Source: Desulfomonilaceae bacterium (GTDB lineage Bacteria > Desulfobacterota > Desulfomonilia > Desulfomonilales > Desulfomonilaceae). Taken from it: a DNA stretch of 64,000 nucleotides. Both the position numbers and the translations under genes were made by a program. Location: positions 91,785 to 155,784 of the forward strand of contig JAVHLK010000001.1 in NCBI GenBank assembly GCA_031082285.1, written 5' to 3'. Within the stretch, counting starts at the first letter, position 1. The number at the start of each line of letters is the position of its first letter. The notes beneath the pieces are model-generated. The model saw only the letters and a program-made list of their open reading frames with translations, was not told the DNA's origin and made no database searches. Positions 53,901-63,070 of this stretch are shown here, piece after piece.

Positions 53901-54084
53901 GCGCCTCGGCGTGGGTGAGCCGGACAAAGATTCGGAAGAATCAACCCGGAATGAAATCAAGAAGACTGCCGTAACGGTACTGCTCAAACTGACCGGTCGA
54001 GCATCATCTCCGCAAGTTGTCCCGGTGCTGGAATCGGCTCTGGACGGCGGTACGGCCAATCGGATGAAATCCCTGCTCGATTGA
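50998..54084 (+). CDS. AsmA-family protein
   Basis: A 1028-residue protein with a single N-terminal membrane helix (about 6-27) and a long periplasmic beta-rich body. The start resembles AsmA (LPETDLIRNGLRDKLSALTGHNVRLG) followed by SLISLFSREVSIESVEVRRL. The C-terminal region (about 780-950) has repeated sheet segments ending with DLSLGGMGSYGLKAQNLDM, typical of AsmA_2/DUF3971-type bridges. Large AsmA-like proteins help move phospholipids between membranes in Gram-negative bacteria. A proline/glutamate-rich linker lies around 130-160. GGGAG precedes the ATG. Confidence 0.85.
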   Translation: MRHYKKILTVITVLVLTAAIGVIVAVRFLPETDLIRNGLRDKLSALTGHNVRLGALKVSLSFPGLLNLTLEGVSVSSKEGKSLLEAGTVAFSPSLISLFSREVSIESVEVRRLTVVVRRAQDGRVENPFVPAPGSGVTEPAGKEEPKERPVTVPADRDPPGTPIATEDLDPRLKWSVDTIRIVDARVELLDREIVPGEPARTSLDDINCTVYRQKPGNVFTLNLDARLTADNQAKSPISADGTFTVAEDFSRLKSANVTVSLKSLDLKGLHDYVPPWARPVEQFDVASSRAEVTWGSDENARIEFKVDVSGKSKEAPQLKFQGLAVVANDFSALREIRGTGESDRLPLRLLGRYFPEEFPLDPSAGTVKASIEGSWVPDGTWILQGNVGLEEAVPTGRYAKVAAKVRMWSQLKLTPELLHVESLEISGPATLAALTGTISNPLTGDREYDLQGRANVNPSWLEDFGVTLPKDLTIEGAIPVQGLGRGNRQRLWIDLTGDLKASEIRWAPYVEKARGNKGTVSIKGNFLTGHGRGKKGEVPEAEVRVGLSGATVRVNPGGPRLSNCAIDFASKVLFNSGGPDLRKATLALRRGTGARNIMVVRADLLDAGSGSARVNGNASVNLDETTLALVGLEIPPGLRIAGSTQLRAGFKGPLKALDWSVDVPLTHLDVQVNTAFRKPGGVIGNFSASGSWALEELTMTTGKLTLPGVTVTGKGSLRDKNGTFRGLTLAARNAELKQMAKLVPPLTDKGLSGGIDFTVHLRPQDAARPADGTVRLLNVDYRPQNAAWEITNMRGTVETDGIFLESSGLTGEIKGPVHGPLTVKGKLNRIQSAETVNGRLSVDLGKGSIQAGALQRALGTATHVFDALFRPGDSRAAGNRLEFDSAEGTITIGSGIAKTEDLRMKGRDLSLGGMGSYGLKAQNLDMLLGIRTYTIAPSVIGKIPAVRKLVKQHEGLLKALGVDKELKRLGVGEPDKDSEESTRNEIKKTAVTVLLKLTGRASSPQVVPVLESALDGGTANRMKSLLD

Positions 54085-54393
54085 GGACTCCCTCGGTTCG
54101 GCCTCACGACGAGGGCCGTCCCGGCCGGTACGGATCGCCCGGCGGTGGAACGTAGATGAAGCGTCCCGCCGCGGTGGTCTGATGACGGGTGAAAAGACCT
54201 TTCCCCGCAGTGATCAAACTTTCATTCCTCTGAAGCATCGGATTTCCAATGGAACCGGCAAATTCGGTGGGATGAGTTCCCTCCTTTTTGGCTTGACAGC
54301 GATGGCTTAATTCCCTAATTATAGACGGAAAGAGCCCTTCCGTGACTCGCGCTACCCGCTAGAAATAGAAAAGCATCGTCGAGGAGGAACCGC
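54085..54393 (+). promoter_or_regulatory. Intergenic region with sigma70-like promoter for paaK
   Basis: TTGACA (54293-54298), an 18-base spacer and AATTAT (54317-54322) form a good promoter 72 bases upstream of the PaaK ATG. The rest of the 309-base gap contains only weak GC hairpins. Confidence 0.55.
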
Positions 54394-55692
54394 ATGTCAA
54401 AGAAGTTTTGGGATGAAAAGTTCGAAATCATGAACGACGGTCAGATGAAGGCCTTCCAGAGGGACAAGCTGGAGGAGACGCTGAAATGGGTGTACGAGAG
54501 GATCCCGTTTTACAAGAAAGCCTTCGACGACAAGGGGGTTAAGCCGTCCGATTTTCAGAAACTGGAAGATCTTGCCAAGTTTCCTTTCACTGTCAAGACG
54601 GACCTCAGAGACAATTATCCCTTCGGCCTGTGTGCGGTTCCCATGTCGGATGTCGTTCGTATCCACGCGTCGTCCGGCACCACGGGAAAGCCTATTACGG
54701 GTCCGTACACCGCGGACGATCTCGACCAATGGACCGAGTGCATGGCCCGCGGCCTGTGGGCTCAGGAAGTAAGACCGGATACCGTCCTGCAAAACGCGTA
54801 CGGGATGGGGTTGTTCACCGGAGGTCTGGGGTTTCTCCAAGGCGCAATGAGGATTGGTTGTGCCATCGTTCCATCGGGTGCCGGGATGACGGAGCGACAA
54901 ATCATGCTGATCCAGGATTTCGGCACGCAGGCTCTCTGTTGTACTCCTTCGTACTGCATGACCATAATTGAGAAGGCCGAGAAGATGGGCATTGATATCC
55001 AGAACTCCACGTTGAAGACCGGTCACTTCGGGGCCGAACCGTGGAGCGTTGAGATGCGCAGCGATATCGAGAGGCGGGGAGGAATGCACGCGTACGAGCA
55101 TTATGGTCTGACGGAGCTGATGGGACCGGGGGTTTCGTTCACCTGTGAGTACTACAAGATCCATATCAACGAGGATCATGTCTATCCTGAGATAGTCGAT
55201 CCTGCGACCCTGGAACCCCTGGGCCTTGAGGAAGAAGGAGAACTGGTCTTTACCGCGGTGCAACGACGCGCCATGCCCATGATTCGGTACCGAACCCGCG
55301 ACATCTGCACCCTGAGGCGGGAGAAGTGTGAGTGCGGCCGTACACTTATCACAATGGACAAGATCCTGGGAAGGTCCGACGATATGATGATCATCAGCGG
55401 CGTCAACGTGTTCCCCTCCCAGGTGGAATCGGTCCTTATGGAGTTCGAGGAAGTCGAGCCGCTGTATCAGATACGCTTGAAGAAGAAAGGCTACATGGAC
55501 CACATCGAAGTGGACACCGAAGCGAGGAAGGAAATCTACGATGCCGGCCGAGAAAAGATAGACGAGCTTGCCAAGAGGATCTCCTCACGCATCCAGCAGG
55601 TGATCGGAATCAACGTCCCGGTCAACATAGTGCCTCAGGAGACCATTGAACGAAGCATCGGGAAGGCCAAGCGCATCATCGACGAGCGATGA
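54394..55692 (+). CDS. paaK: Phenylacetate-CoA ligase
   Basis: A 432-residue adenylate-forming enzyme of the usual PaaK length, activating an aryl acid (phenylacetate or similar) with ATP and CoA. Motifs: SSGTTGKPITGPY (P-loop), GAEPWSVEMR, YGLTELMGPG and the C-terminal GRSDDMMIISGVNVFPSQVE, RKEIYDAG, ERSIGKAKRI with the catalytic lysine. In anaerobes such paralogues also activate indole acetate or serve as general aryl-CoA ligases. GAGGAGG precedes the ATG. No adjacent ferredoxin oxidoreductase gene. Confidence 0.93.
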   Translation: MSKKFWDEKFEIMNDGQMKAFQRDKLEETLKWVYERIPFYKKAFDDKGVKPSDFQKLEDLAKFPFTVKTDLRDNYPFGLCAVPMSDVVRIHASSGTTGKPITGPYTADDLDQWTECMARGLWAQEVRPDTVLQNAYGMGLFTGGLGFLQGAMRIGCAIVPSGAGMTERQIMLIQDFGTQALCCTPSYCMTIIEKAEKMGIDIQNSTLKTGHFGAEPWSVEMRSDIERRGGMHAYEHYGLTELMGPGVSFTCEYYKIHINEDHVYPEIVDPATLEPLGLEEEGELVFTAVQRRAMPMIRYRTRDICTLRREKCECGRTLITMDKILGRSDDMMIISGVNVFPSQVESVLMEFEEVEPLYQIRLKKKGYMDHIEVDTEARKEIYDAGREKIDELAKRISSRIQQVIGINVPVNIVPQETIERSIGKAKRIIDER

Positions 55693-55741
55693 GGCTCGGT
55701 ACGTCATCGAACATTCCCGTTCATCATGTCTTGACGATCCA

Positions 55742-55779
55742 CACGGGAAACCTTGGAAACGCCCCCGAGGGTTCCCGTG
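55742..55779. terminator. Hairpin between convergent paaK and TPR genes
   Basis: CACGGGAAACC (55742-55752) pairs with GGGTTCCCGTG (55769-55779) with one mismatch. No T-run follows on either strand, but the location between convergent genes suits a two-way termination or transcript-end structure. Confidence 0.45.
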
Positions 55780-55829
55780 GTCGACACGCTCGTTGAACCG
55801 ACCGAACGGCGCATGACGTCGGCTTTGGA

Positions 55830-57461
55830 TCAGCGGTGGGCAAAGACCCTGGCGCGCCACTTGTCCTGGCGCGCCTTCTCACCTTCACCGATTGCCTCGT
55901 AACATCGCGCCCGCAAACGGTAGAGTTCGCCGCTGTGGGCATTGACCCGCGCTGCTTGTTCCAAGTCCGCGACGGCCCTGGCATACTCGTTGATCTCCAT
56001 GTACACCTTGGCTCTGCGAAGCAATGCATCGAAGTGGTTCGGGTCGATGTTGAGCGCACGGGAATAAGCTTCTTCGGCCCGATCGAGATGTGAATCCGCT
56101 CGGTGGACGTCGCCCATGGTAATGTACGCGGGCACATATGACGATTCCTTCTCCAGTGACTGCTCGACCGTCCTGAGAGCGGTCGCCGTATCCCCCTTTG
56201 TCAGGAGCGCTTCGGCCAGAAGCTGGTATGCCGCCGGATCGTCCGGAAACAGCTGGGATGCGTACCTGAGGTCTTCGATTGCCCGTTCGAGCTGCCGCGC
56301 GTTGAAGTAGAGGCTTCCCCGGAGGAGAAGGGCTTCGTGGTTGCCGGGTTGGAGCTTCAGGGCGGTATTCAAGTCCGAGAGTGCCCGGTCCCCTCGAGCC
56401 ATAAACTTGAAGATGTAGGCGCGCTTGACAAGCAACCAGGAATCGTCGCCGCGTATTTCAAGCCCTTTGTTGATGTCCCTGAGGGCGCCCACGAGATTCC
56501 CCGTTCCAAGATGCAGTACCGCGCGATTGATGTAGGGAAGCGGATTGTCCGGATCCAGGAGGATTGCTCGCCTCAACTTCTTCAATGCTTCGGAATTCCG
56601 ACCGAGCATCATGAGAATGGTTCCCTGATTCAGGAACAGTATGGAATCATTGGGGTCTACCGACTCGGCCCTCTCGTAATCCTTGAGAGCCAGACTGAGG
56701 TTGTTCAGCGCTTGATGAGCCTCGGCTCTGTACCAATAGATCTCCTTCGCGTCCGGATCCAACTCCAATGCCTTGTCAAAATCCGCCAATGCCTTGTTGG
56801 GTCTGGATGCCTTGAGATGGGCGAACCCCCTCCGGAAGAGAGCCTGTGCATCCTTCGGGTGGATCTTGAGGAGGCGGTTCATCTCTTCGCAGGCAGCCTC
56901 GTACTCGCCTTCATTCAAGGCAATGGCCGCCCTGCCGAAGTACCCGCCTTCGGCCCGGCTGTCTGCCTCCGTGCTTCTGTCGAAGTACTCTCGGGCCTTG
57001 AGGTGGTCTCCCTGATAGAAATTGATAAGGCCCATTGTCGACAGGATCGATGCAGGCTCCTTTGACAGTTTTGCCGCTCGGTCAAGGTCGTCCAAAGCCT
57101 TGTCGTAGTCGTTTCGACGGGCGTAAAACCGGCCTCGCGCTTCCCAGGCCTCCTCCAGCTCCGCATTGAGTTCCACCGCGGCGGTATAATCCATTAAGGC
57201 TCGGTCGTGTTCGCCGGCGCGTTCCCGAGCACGCCCCCTGGTGATAAGGGCCTGGGCATTGCCCGGGTCCTCCGCAAGCACCTCGTCGAGGATCTTGCCG
57301 GCTTTGGTCGATTCTCCGTCATCCATCAGTGCACATGCCTTGTCGACTCTTGCGGCGGGCGTTCGGTCACATCCCGAGACGACGAGGCCAAGAACCAAGA
57401 CAATCGACCAGATGATGGGCCACAGTACTATGCGTGGTTGATGAGAGATGCGTGCCGTCAA
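55830..57461 (-). CDS. Large TPR-repeat lipoprotein
   Basis: A 543-residue protein. The start is TTG 57461, chosen because GAGGT lies 8 bases upstream and it places a membrane segment and lipobox VSGC (LGLVVSGCDRTP) correctly at the N-terminus; the longer frame would put a 70-residue polar stretch first. The rest is about 13 consecutive tetratricopeptide repeats, for example GEHDRALMDYTAAVELN, NDYDKALDDLDRAAKLS and RPNKALADFDKALELDP. Probable outer-membrane or periplasmic scaffold. Monocistronic. Confidence 0.83.
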   Translation of the reverse strand: MTARISHQPRIVLWPIIWSIVLVLGLVVSGCDRTPAARVDKACALMDDGESTKAGKILDEVLAEDPGNAQALITRGRARERAGEHDRALMDYTAAVELNAELEEAWEARGRFYARRNDYDKALDDLDRAAKLSKEPASILSTMGLINFYQGDHLKAREYFDRSTEADSRAEGGYFGRAAIALNEGEYEAACEEMNRLLKIHPKDAQALFRRGFAHLKASRPNKALADFDKALELDPDAKEIYWYRAEAHQALNNLSLALKDYERAESVDPNDSILFLNQGTILMMLGRNSEALKKLRRAILLDPDNPLPYINRAVLHLGTGNLVGALRDINKGLEIRGDDSWLLVKRAYIFKFMARGDRALSDLNTALKLQPGNHEALLLRGSLYFNARQLERAIEDLRYASQLFPDDPAAYQLLAEALLTKGDTATALRTVEQSLEKESSYVPAYITMGDVHRADSHLDRAEEAYSRALNIDPNHFDALLRRAKVYMEINEYARAVADLEQAARVNAHSGELYRLRARCYEAIGEGEKARQDKWRARVFAHR

Positions 57462-57704
57462 ACCCGGACCTCTTTCGGTGTATGGCCGTGCAGGCAAGTC
57501 AGGCCTCGATGAGAGAAATCTAAGGTCTGAAGGCTTTTCTGTCAACACTTGCATGGATGTGACTGCGTCCGTGACGGTTCCAGGGCTCACGTACGATTTT
57601 CCTTGATAATCTCGGAACGATGTGTCTTAATAGTAATAGCATTTCGCATTGATAAGGCGAAGTGTTAAACTGGTATCAGATGTTGCGCCGTCCGGAGGAT
57701 CCTC

Positions 57705-58238
57705 ATGCATGCGCCCTGGGAGGGTTTAGCCCACATAGAGAATTTCTTCCAACTCAATTTCCTGTTCAGCGGACTCGAAGTTTCTTCCACGGTCATTTTC
57801 ACGGCACGACTGGCGGCATTGCTGGTCTTAGGCGGAAGCCTCATCTGGGTGGCCTTCAAGATCGTTATGAAGGTCCTTGACTGCCTGCAAACGTTTCTTG
57901 GCTGCGTCGGAACTTTTCCCAAGACGTTCTTCGTGCTCTTGCTCTTCATCATCCCTCTTTCCTCAGACAGCCTCGGCGCCGGATGGATCGGGTACATTCT
58001 GCTTGTGATGTCGGCGCTTGCGTTGGCCGCTCTGGCCGTCCTGGTTCTTGTGCTCTGGAAGTACGGCGTGGATCAGGCGTTGCGTTTGATCGACAACGTC
58101 AGGACGAGATCTCATGCCAAGCGCCCCGCCGGCCCGGATTCTTGCGTGCCGTCCGAACCGGTGCCCGTGGGGACGGAAGGAGCGTCGCATTTCACTCCCC
58201 CGAGGAGAGACGATTCGTCGTGGGCCGTGACCGCCTGA
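57705..58238 (+). CDS. Membrane protein of unknown function
   Basis: A 177-residue protein with three hydrophobic helices (about 24-52, 65-87 and 92-120) and a polar, proline-containing C-terminal tail of about 45 residues. GGAGG lies 7 bases before the ATG. No family was recognised. Upstream bases include a TTCGC/GCGAA hairpin near 57640. It converges with the DUF1573 gene. Confidence 0.72.
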   Translation: MHAPWEGLAHIENFFQLNFLFSGLEVSSTVIFTARLAALLVLGGSLIWVAFKIVMKVLDCLQTFLGCVGTFPKTFFVLLLFIIPLSSDSLGAGWIGYILLVMSALALAALAVLVLVLWKYGVDQALRLIDNVRTRSHAKRPAGPDSCVPSEPVPVGTEGASHFTPPRRDDSSWAVTA

Positions 58239-58280
58239 GCGAACGGTTGCCGAGTACCCCTGACGGCACCATCGGTACGG

Positions 58281-58991
58281 TTACTCAGTCTTGGCGAACT
58301 TGATGAGGTAACGAATTTCGATCTCCGGTTCCCTTGGATGGTCGATGACGAGGAGGAGTTTGCCCATGTAGTAATGCCGACCTGGTTCCTTTGTCAGGTT
58401 CATCTCCAGTTCGAACGGAACGGTCGAGTCGGGATCGACCACAATGGATGCGGGCTTGAGCCGGGCACTGAGCCCGTCCTTGGGAAACTTCACCCCTTTG
58501 ACCGTGCAAGGCTTCTTTGAGGAATTCCCGATCTTCATGGGAATGGTGACCGTGTCTACGAAGGCCGGCAGTTGCTTCGCTATGCTGGAAGGCTCCACGG
58601 TGATTTCTCGCACAATGTCGGCGAGTAGTTTCAGTTTGGCCACGGGGGTGTTCGGGTCGTTGGTGTGGACGTAAACCGTCTGGATCTTCCTGCCGGGGCT
58701 GAACCCCGTCGTGTCGAACGCGGCCACAATCTTGGTCTTTCCGTTGGGCGGAACTTCTCGGCTTCCTTTTACGGCCTTGGTGCATCCGCAACTCGATCTG
58801 AGCTTTTCTACGATAAGCGTTTCATCGCCGATATTGGTCAAGGTAAACTCTTCAGTCACGGTCTCACCCGAAAGCACTCGTCCATAGTCGTGAGATTCTT
58901 TCTCAAAACTGATTTTGGGTCCGGCAACGGCAAAGCCCGACACGGACAAGATTATGAGGGCTACCGATGCGATCAGTCTTCCAATCCTCAT
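58281..58991 (-). CDS. DUF1573 secreted protein with SCGCT motif
   Basis: A 236-residue exported protein. ATG 58991 follows AAGGAG at 10 bases; a signal peptide ends near AVAG (about residue 23). The DUF1573 beta-sandwich is shown by FEKESHDYGRVLSGETVTEEFTLTN cut at its centre and the hallmark SSCGCTKA, then PNGKTKIVAAFDT. A second Ig-like part follows (120-235). Family function is unknown; the Cys pair may be redox active or lipid/metal binding. Confidence 0.85.
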   Translation of the reverse strand: MRIGRLIASVALIILSVSGFAVAGPKISFEKESHDYGRVLSGETVTEEFTLTNIGDETLIVEKLRSSCGCTKAVKGSREVPPNGKTKIVAAFDTTGFSPGRKIQTVYVHTNDPNTPVAKLKLLADIVREITVEPSSIAKQLPAFVDTVTIPMKIGNSSKKPCTVKGVKFPKDGLSARLKPASIVVDPDSTVPFELEMNLTKEPGRHYYMGKLLLVIDHPREPEIEIRYLIKFAKTE

Positions 58992-59331
58992 GATGGCGGT
59001 TCTCCTTTTCAATGGCAAAGGTCAATGGTATCATTGCCTCCGGGGAATTCAAGGGGCAAGCGGCGGTTGTCGATGCAGCGTTTCCCGAGCTCGTCCGCCG
59101 GGGTGAAGCCGGATTTGACGCACGCCGTTTGACGATGATTATATGCACGGTTGACCATGATGTAAATCATTTCATCCTGCTCGTAACTCGCAGAGGGGAA
59201 TGGAGGATGTGTCCCGACGTCGGGCACGACACCTCAAGGTTGCAGACAACCCGGCCGTGCCGGTTCGTAGGCACAACGCTTCACATGCCGGCCCATACCG
59301 TACAAACGGTGCGGCGCCAGGGAGGTTCACC

Positions 59332-59796
59332 ATGTCCGATTCGTCTCCGTCCAATGACGTCTGCCCGCTTTGTGGAGCCAATGAAGCCGCCGGAGCGGGT
59401 GAACCAAAGGAACTCTGCGCCGAGTGCCAGGCAAAGTCCCAAGCCCTGTTTAACGAAGAGATGCGAAGGGTCGAACTGATTCGTACCATAAGAGGTCGAG
59501 ACGTGGAGCTGTACGACATAAAGCATCCTACGTCTCCCGCAGACCACAACCACTGCGGCCAAGTAATCTTGATCAAGGCGGGGCAAGGGTTCGAAGTCAA
59601 GATCTGTCTGCGCTCCAACACCGTTGCATGGATGGAGAACCTTTTTGACGAACGCGCGGGGTTCTCCTCCTTTGACACTCGACTTGATGCGTTGATCGGA
59701 AACGTGTCCTTGCTAATCGACTCTTGGGGTGGTGGGCCGTACTATATGGATATTTTCGAGGTGGACTCCGTCGTGTCGACGGAAGGCGAAATCTGA
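59332..59796 (+). CDS. Small zinc-ribbon protein of unknown function
   Basis: A 154-residue protein. ATG 59332 follows GGAGG at 6 bases; the longer frame upstream has no site. Cys11, Cys14, Cys29 and Cys32 (CPLCG...CAECQ) form a zinc ribbon. The remaining 110 residues (RGRDVELYDIKHP..., LIDSWGGGPYYMDIFEV) match no family I recognise. Upstream of tatB by 150 bases on the same strand. Confidence 0.75.
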   Translation: MSDSSPSNDVCPLCGANEAAGAGEPKELCAECQAKSQALFNEEMRRVELIRTIRGRDVELYDIKHPTSPADHNHCGQVILIKAGQGFEVKICLRSNTVAWMENLFDERAGFSSFDTRLDALIGNVSLLIDSWGGGPYYMDIFEVDSVVSTEGEI

Positions 59797-59906
59797 CGGG
59801 CCACGAGCACCGGTCGTGGACACCGAAAAAGACGTCGGCCCGTGAGGACCAACGGCCGAGTTCATACCTGTGAGCCGAGGTATCCCTGCTCAGTTTTGAG
59901 AAATAT

Positions 59907-59914
59907 GGTATACT
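59907..59914 (+). promoter_or_regulatory. Extended -10 promoter upstream of tatB
   Basis: TGGTATACT (the TGn-TATACT form of an extended -10 box) lies 33 bases upstream of the GTG start of the TatB gene, in a short AT-rich patch. The -35 region is poor, as is usual for extended -10 promoters. Confidence 0.45.
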
Positions 59915-59946
59915 GCATATATTAAGAGTCGCCGGAGATTGGTTCT

Positions 59947-60390
59947 GTGTTCGGAATATCAATGTGGGAACTAGGTCTGATTATCCTTGTGGCCCTGATC
60001 CTCTTGGGCCCCAAGCAACTGACCGAGACCGCGCGGGTGCTGGGAAGACTTTACCGAGACGTCACAAAAATGGCGAGTGAACTGCGCAGCAGTATAGACT
60101 TGGATTCCATTACTTCTACGCCTTCGTCATCATCTTCCCTTGATACCCGGCCTTCACATAAAGAGCCCCCGCAGTCGTCTCAAGACGACATGCACAAGTT
60201 CACCCCTCCCGGCGAGAAATCCGGCCCGGATTTCTACGCCGAGCTGCTTGAAAGCTCTCGAGAAGACGATCAAGAAAAAGCATCCGAGGAATCCGAGGAC
60301 CGAGGGAAAGGGCAACAATCCGATGATGCGGACAAGGAGCCCGAGGGTCGAAAAGCAGGCGAGGATCGCAGGGGGAAAGAGGAAGCTTGA
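59947..60390 (+). CDS. tatB: Sec-independent translocase TatA/TatB-type protein
   Basis: A 147-residue protein starting at GTG with GGAG 10 bases upstream. The N-terminus is the TatA/B membrane helix (MWELGLIILVALILLGPKQL) followed by an amphipathic helix (TETARVLGRLYRDVTKMASEL). The C-terminal 90 residues are highly charged and disordered (Glu/Lys/Asp/Ser), longer than a plain TatA, favouring TatB. The sequence FG before the helix and the Pro hinge GPKQL are diagnostic. It would serve export of the Tat-dependent molybdoenzyme. TatC is not in the window. Confidence 0.87.
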   Translation: MFGISMWELGLIILVALILLGPKQLTETARVLGRLYRDVTKMASELRSSIDLDSITSTPSSSSSLDTRPSHKEPPQSSQDDMHKFTPPGEKSGPDFYAELLESSREDDQEKASEESEDRGKGQQSDDADKEPEGRKAGEDRRGKEEA

Positions 60391-60600
60391 GACCGACAAC
60401 AGGGACCGGGGAAGCCTTTCCATCAGGATGATTCGAAAGATTTTCTACGACTACTCATTGGGCGTCGGTGCGGTTCGGCACCGTCGTTCTTTTCCACGTC
60501 AGGAGAAACGCTGCCGGAGGCGGGCGACCTTCTCGTGCTTTTTCGTGCCGTCCCGTGCCGGGTATCCCGGTTTTGTGGGCCGGCCGATTGAGGTACGATC

Positions 60601-62298
60601 ATGAACGCCGTGCTCCTCCTGTTGAGTCCACGCTGGAAGAAATTCAGGAACGGAATCGCGAAACCGGGTAAAGAGCGGCTTCGGTTGCCCGTGATTTCGC
60701 TGTTGATCGTGGGGTTGTGGGCCGCCATCTATGTGGTATTCGTGAAGGCGCTCGCGTACTTCACCGCTGAAGAGATGTTCGGTACCATTGCCGCGACCAA
60801 GCTTCTCTCAATGATCCTGGTTACGTTCGCCTTCGTGCTCGTCATCAGCAATATCATTACAACCTTTTCCACCTATTTTCTTTCGGAAGATCTTCAACTT
60901 ATCATGGCGGCACCGGTACCCCCGTCGTCCTTGTACACGGCGAGATTCATCGAAACCATGGCAGATTCGTCGTGGATGGTCCTCGTCTTCGGACTCCCCG
61001 TCTTCCTGGCGTACGGCACCGTGTTCGGGTCACCATGGCAATTCTATGTTCTGAGTTTCACGGCCTTTCTCTGTCTCCTCACATTGACCACGGCCGTGTC
61101 GATCTTCCTCGTCCAGAGTCTCGTGCGAACGTTTCCCGTACGAAGGCTCCGCGATCTGTTCGTTTTTGTGGGCATACTGATCTTTATTGGAGTCTATCTC
61201 CTGTTCAGAATGGTGAGGCCGGAAGAATTCCTCAACCCCGAGGGATTCGCGTCCATCATGGATTACCTTTCCATTATGTCGGAAGGTTCGTCTCCTCTCT
61301 TGCCCACGACTTGGATAATGGAGACCCTGAGGCCCTACATAACGGGGTACGGTTACGAGCAGATACCGTTTTATCTGGCGCTGCTCGTTACCGCAGCCGC
61401 CGCGGCGTTTCGTCTGGCCGGTCATAACCACGAAGCGGTCCATTTCTTTGCGTACTCGAAATCCGTTGAGTCCAGGGGTGCGCGGCTCAGTAAGAGCAAA
61501 ATAATGTCACTGTGGTCAAGAGTGCTCCACCGGTACCTTGATCGACCAACCGCCGCGGTTGTGCTCAAAGAGACTCTCCTCATGGCGCGGGATTGGGGAC
61601 GCCTGAGCCAGCTTCTGCTCCTTCTCGCGCTGATCATGGTGTACTTGTATAATTTCAGTGTATTGCCTTCTCTCGACAACCCTGTGGCAAACAGATTTCT
61701 CAAGAACACCATCGCGTTCGTAAACATCGGACTTGCAGGATTTGTCCTGTCCTCCTTGGGCGTAAGATTTCTCTTTCCCGCAATATCTGCGGAGGGTCGG
61801 GCCTTTTGGATACTCAAGGGGTCGCCGGTCGGACTGAGAAGGATTCTGTGGGTCAAGTATTTCTTCTACCTGGTCCCCATGTTTAGTCTGGGCATGTTTC
61901 TGGTGCTGATGACGAACCGGCTGTTGGAGCTGGATCTGTTCATCTCGCTCCTTTCGACCGTTACGGTCGCGTTTCTTACAGTGGGGGTCACCTCCCTGTC
62001 CATAGGGATGGGAGTAGTCTACTCGGATTTCAAGGAAGTCGATCCAAACCGCGCATTCAGCGGCATAGGCGGCCTTCTCACCATGATATACGGCGGATTG
62101 GCCGTTCTGGGCGTGATTCTTCTTGAAGTCTACCCCGTGTACAGGATTGTGACCGCCGGCCATTTCAGTCGAAGTCTCAGAGGCATGGATTACATGATAA
62201 TCGGGGCATGTTTCCTCGCGGCATTGGGGTTGTCACTCTACCTGATCGTGCGGCCGCTCCGTATGGGACTAAACAAGATTACGGAGCTCGAGACCTGA
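60601..62298 (+). CDS. ABC-2-type exporter membrane protein
   Basis: A 565-residue protein with about twelve hydrophobic segments, resembling putative ABC exporter permeases in which two halves are fused. GAGGT sits 7 bases before the ATG. Features: MAAPVPPSSLYTARFIETM (a conserved cytoplasmic loop motif of the family), a repeat of the loop in the second half (ILKGSPVGLRRILWVKY) and GVVYSDFKEVDPNRAFSGIGG. The matching ATPase gene is not adjacent; only the hydrolase gene follows. Substrate unknown. Confidence 0.78.
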   Translation: MNAVLLLLSPRWKKFRNGIAKPGKERLRLPVISLLIVGLWAAIYVVFVKALAYFTAEEMFGTIAATKLLSMILVTFAFVLVISNIITTFSTYFLSEDLQLIMAAPVPPSSLYTARFIETMADSSWMVLVFGLPVFLAYGTVFGSPWQFYVLSFTAFLCLLTLTTAVSIFLVQSLVRTFPVRRLRDLFVFVGILIFIGVYLLFRMVRPEEFLNPEGFASIMDYLSIMSEGSSPLLPTTWIMETLRPYITGYGYEQIPFYLALLVTAAAAAFRLAGHNHEAVHFFAYSKSVESRGARLSKSKIMSLWSRVLHRYLDRPTAAVVLKETLLMARDWGRLSQLLLLLALIMVYLYNFSVLPSLDNPVANRFLKNTIAFVNIGLAGFVLSSLGVRFLFPAISAEGRAFWILKGSPVGLRRILWVKYFFYLVPMFSLGMFLVLMTNRLLELDLFISLLSTVTVAFLTVGVTSLSIGMGVVYSDFKEVDPNRAFSGIGGLLTMIYGGLAVLGVILLEVYPVYRIVTAGHFSRSLRGMDYMIIGACFLAALGLSLYLIVRPLRMGLNKITELET

Positions 62299-62354
62299 GA
62301 TCAGGAGAGGACCTTCGTTGCCGTTTGCCGCGGTCGTCCCCCTTTGGAGTCAGT

Positions 62355-63026
62355 ATGGCGGAACGAAACGAAGTGTTCTTCAGGTGCGGGAGCATCGTAC
62401 TCGAAGGAGTAATCGAGATTCCCGACGGCGTTGATCGGCCCTCGCCCGGTGCGGTCATATGTCATCCCCATCCGCTCTATGGCGGCAACATGTACAACAA
62501 CGTGACCGGCGCTCTCAAGAAAGGCCTATTGGCGCGTGGGGTTGTGTGTCTGAGGTTCAATTTTCGAGGGACCGGCAGGAGCGAAGGCTCTCATGGTGAA
62601 GGGGTGGATGAGCTCGAAGATGTCCGCGCCGCGGTCGACTTCCTTTCGCAGCAGAAATTGGCGGATCCCGAGAAGATCATCGTGGCGGGATATTCCTTTG
62701 GATGCTGGGTGGGGTTGCGGGCCGCCTCCACGGATCGCAGGCCGACGCGGCTCATAGGGATTTCTCCGCCGGTGGATCACTACGATTTCAGTTTTCTTCT
62801 CGGCGAGCTTCGTCCTAAACTCCTCATGGCCGGCGATCGCGATTTCGTGTGTTCAAAGACCAAGTTTCTGCGACTGGTGGAAGAGATTCCCGAACCGAAG
62901 CAGAGCTCGCTCATCCCTGGAGGCGACCATTTCCACGTCGGACGTGAGCATCTCCTGGTGACGGAGATGAACGGCTTTCTCGAGAAGTACCCGCTTCATG
63001 ATGGTCGTAACCCGTCAAGCGTCTGA
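62355..63026 (+). CDS. Alpha/beta hydrolase (YqeH/dienelactone-type)
   Basis: A 223-residue hydrolase. ATG 62355 follows GGAG at 6 bases. Oxyanion strand GAVICHPHPLYGG, nucleophile elbow GYSFGCW, acid in LLMAGDRDFVCS and His in PGGDHFHVG complete the catalytic triad. The CHPHPLYGG motif marks a small-hydrolase group of unknown physiological substrate. It overlaps the end of the exporter gene's operon by 56 bases spacing. Confidence 0.82.
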   Translation: MAERNEVFFRCGSIVLEGVIEIPDGVDRPSPGAVICHPHPLYGGNMYNNVTGALKKGLLARGVVCLRFNFRGTGRSEGSHGEGVDELEDVRAAVDFLSQQKLADPEKIIVAGYSFGCWVGLRAASTDRRPTRLIGISPPVDHYDFSFLLGELRPKLLMAGDRDFVCSKTKFLRLVEEIPEPKQSSLIPGGDHFHVGREHLLVTEMNGFLEKYPLHDGRNPSSV

Positions 63027-63070
63027 CACGCAGAACTCTTGCACGCGACGGCATCTGCCTCTTGTTTCCC

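Noticed and set aside
54397..55503. Long minus-strand frame opposite paaK
   Set aside because: Antisense shadow of a well-conserved enzyme; composition is explained by codon use of paaK.
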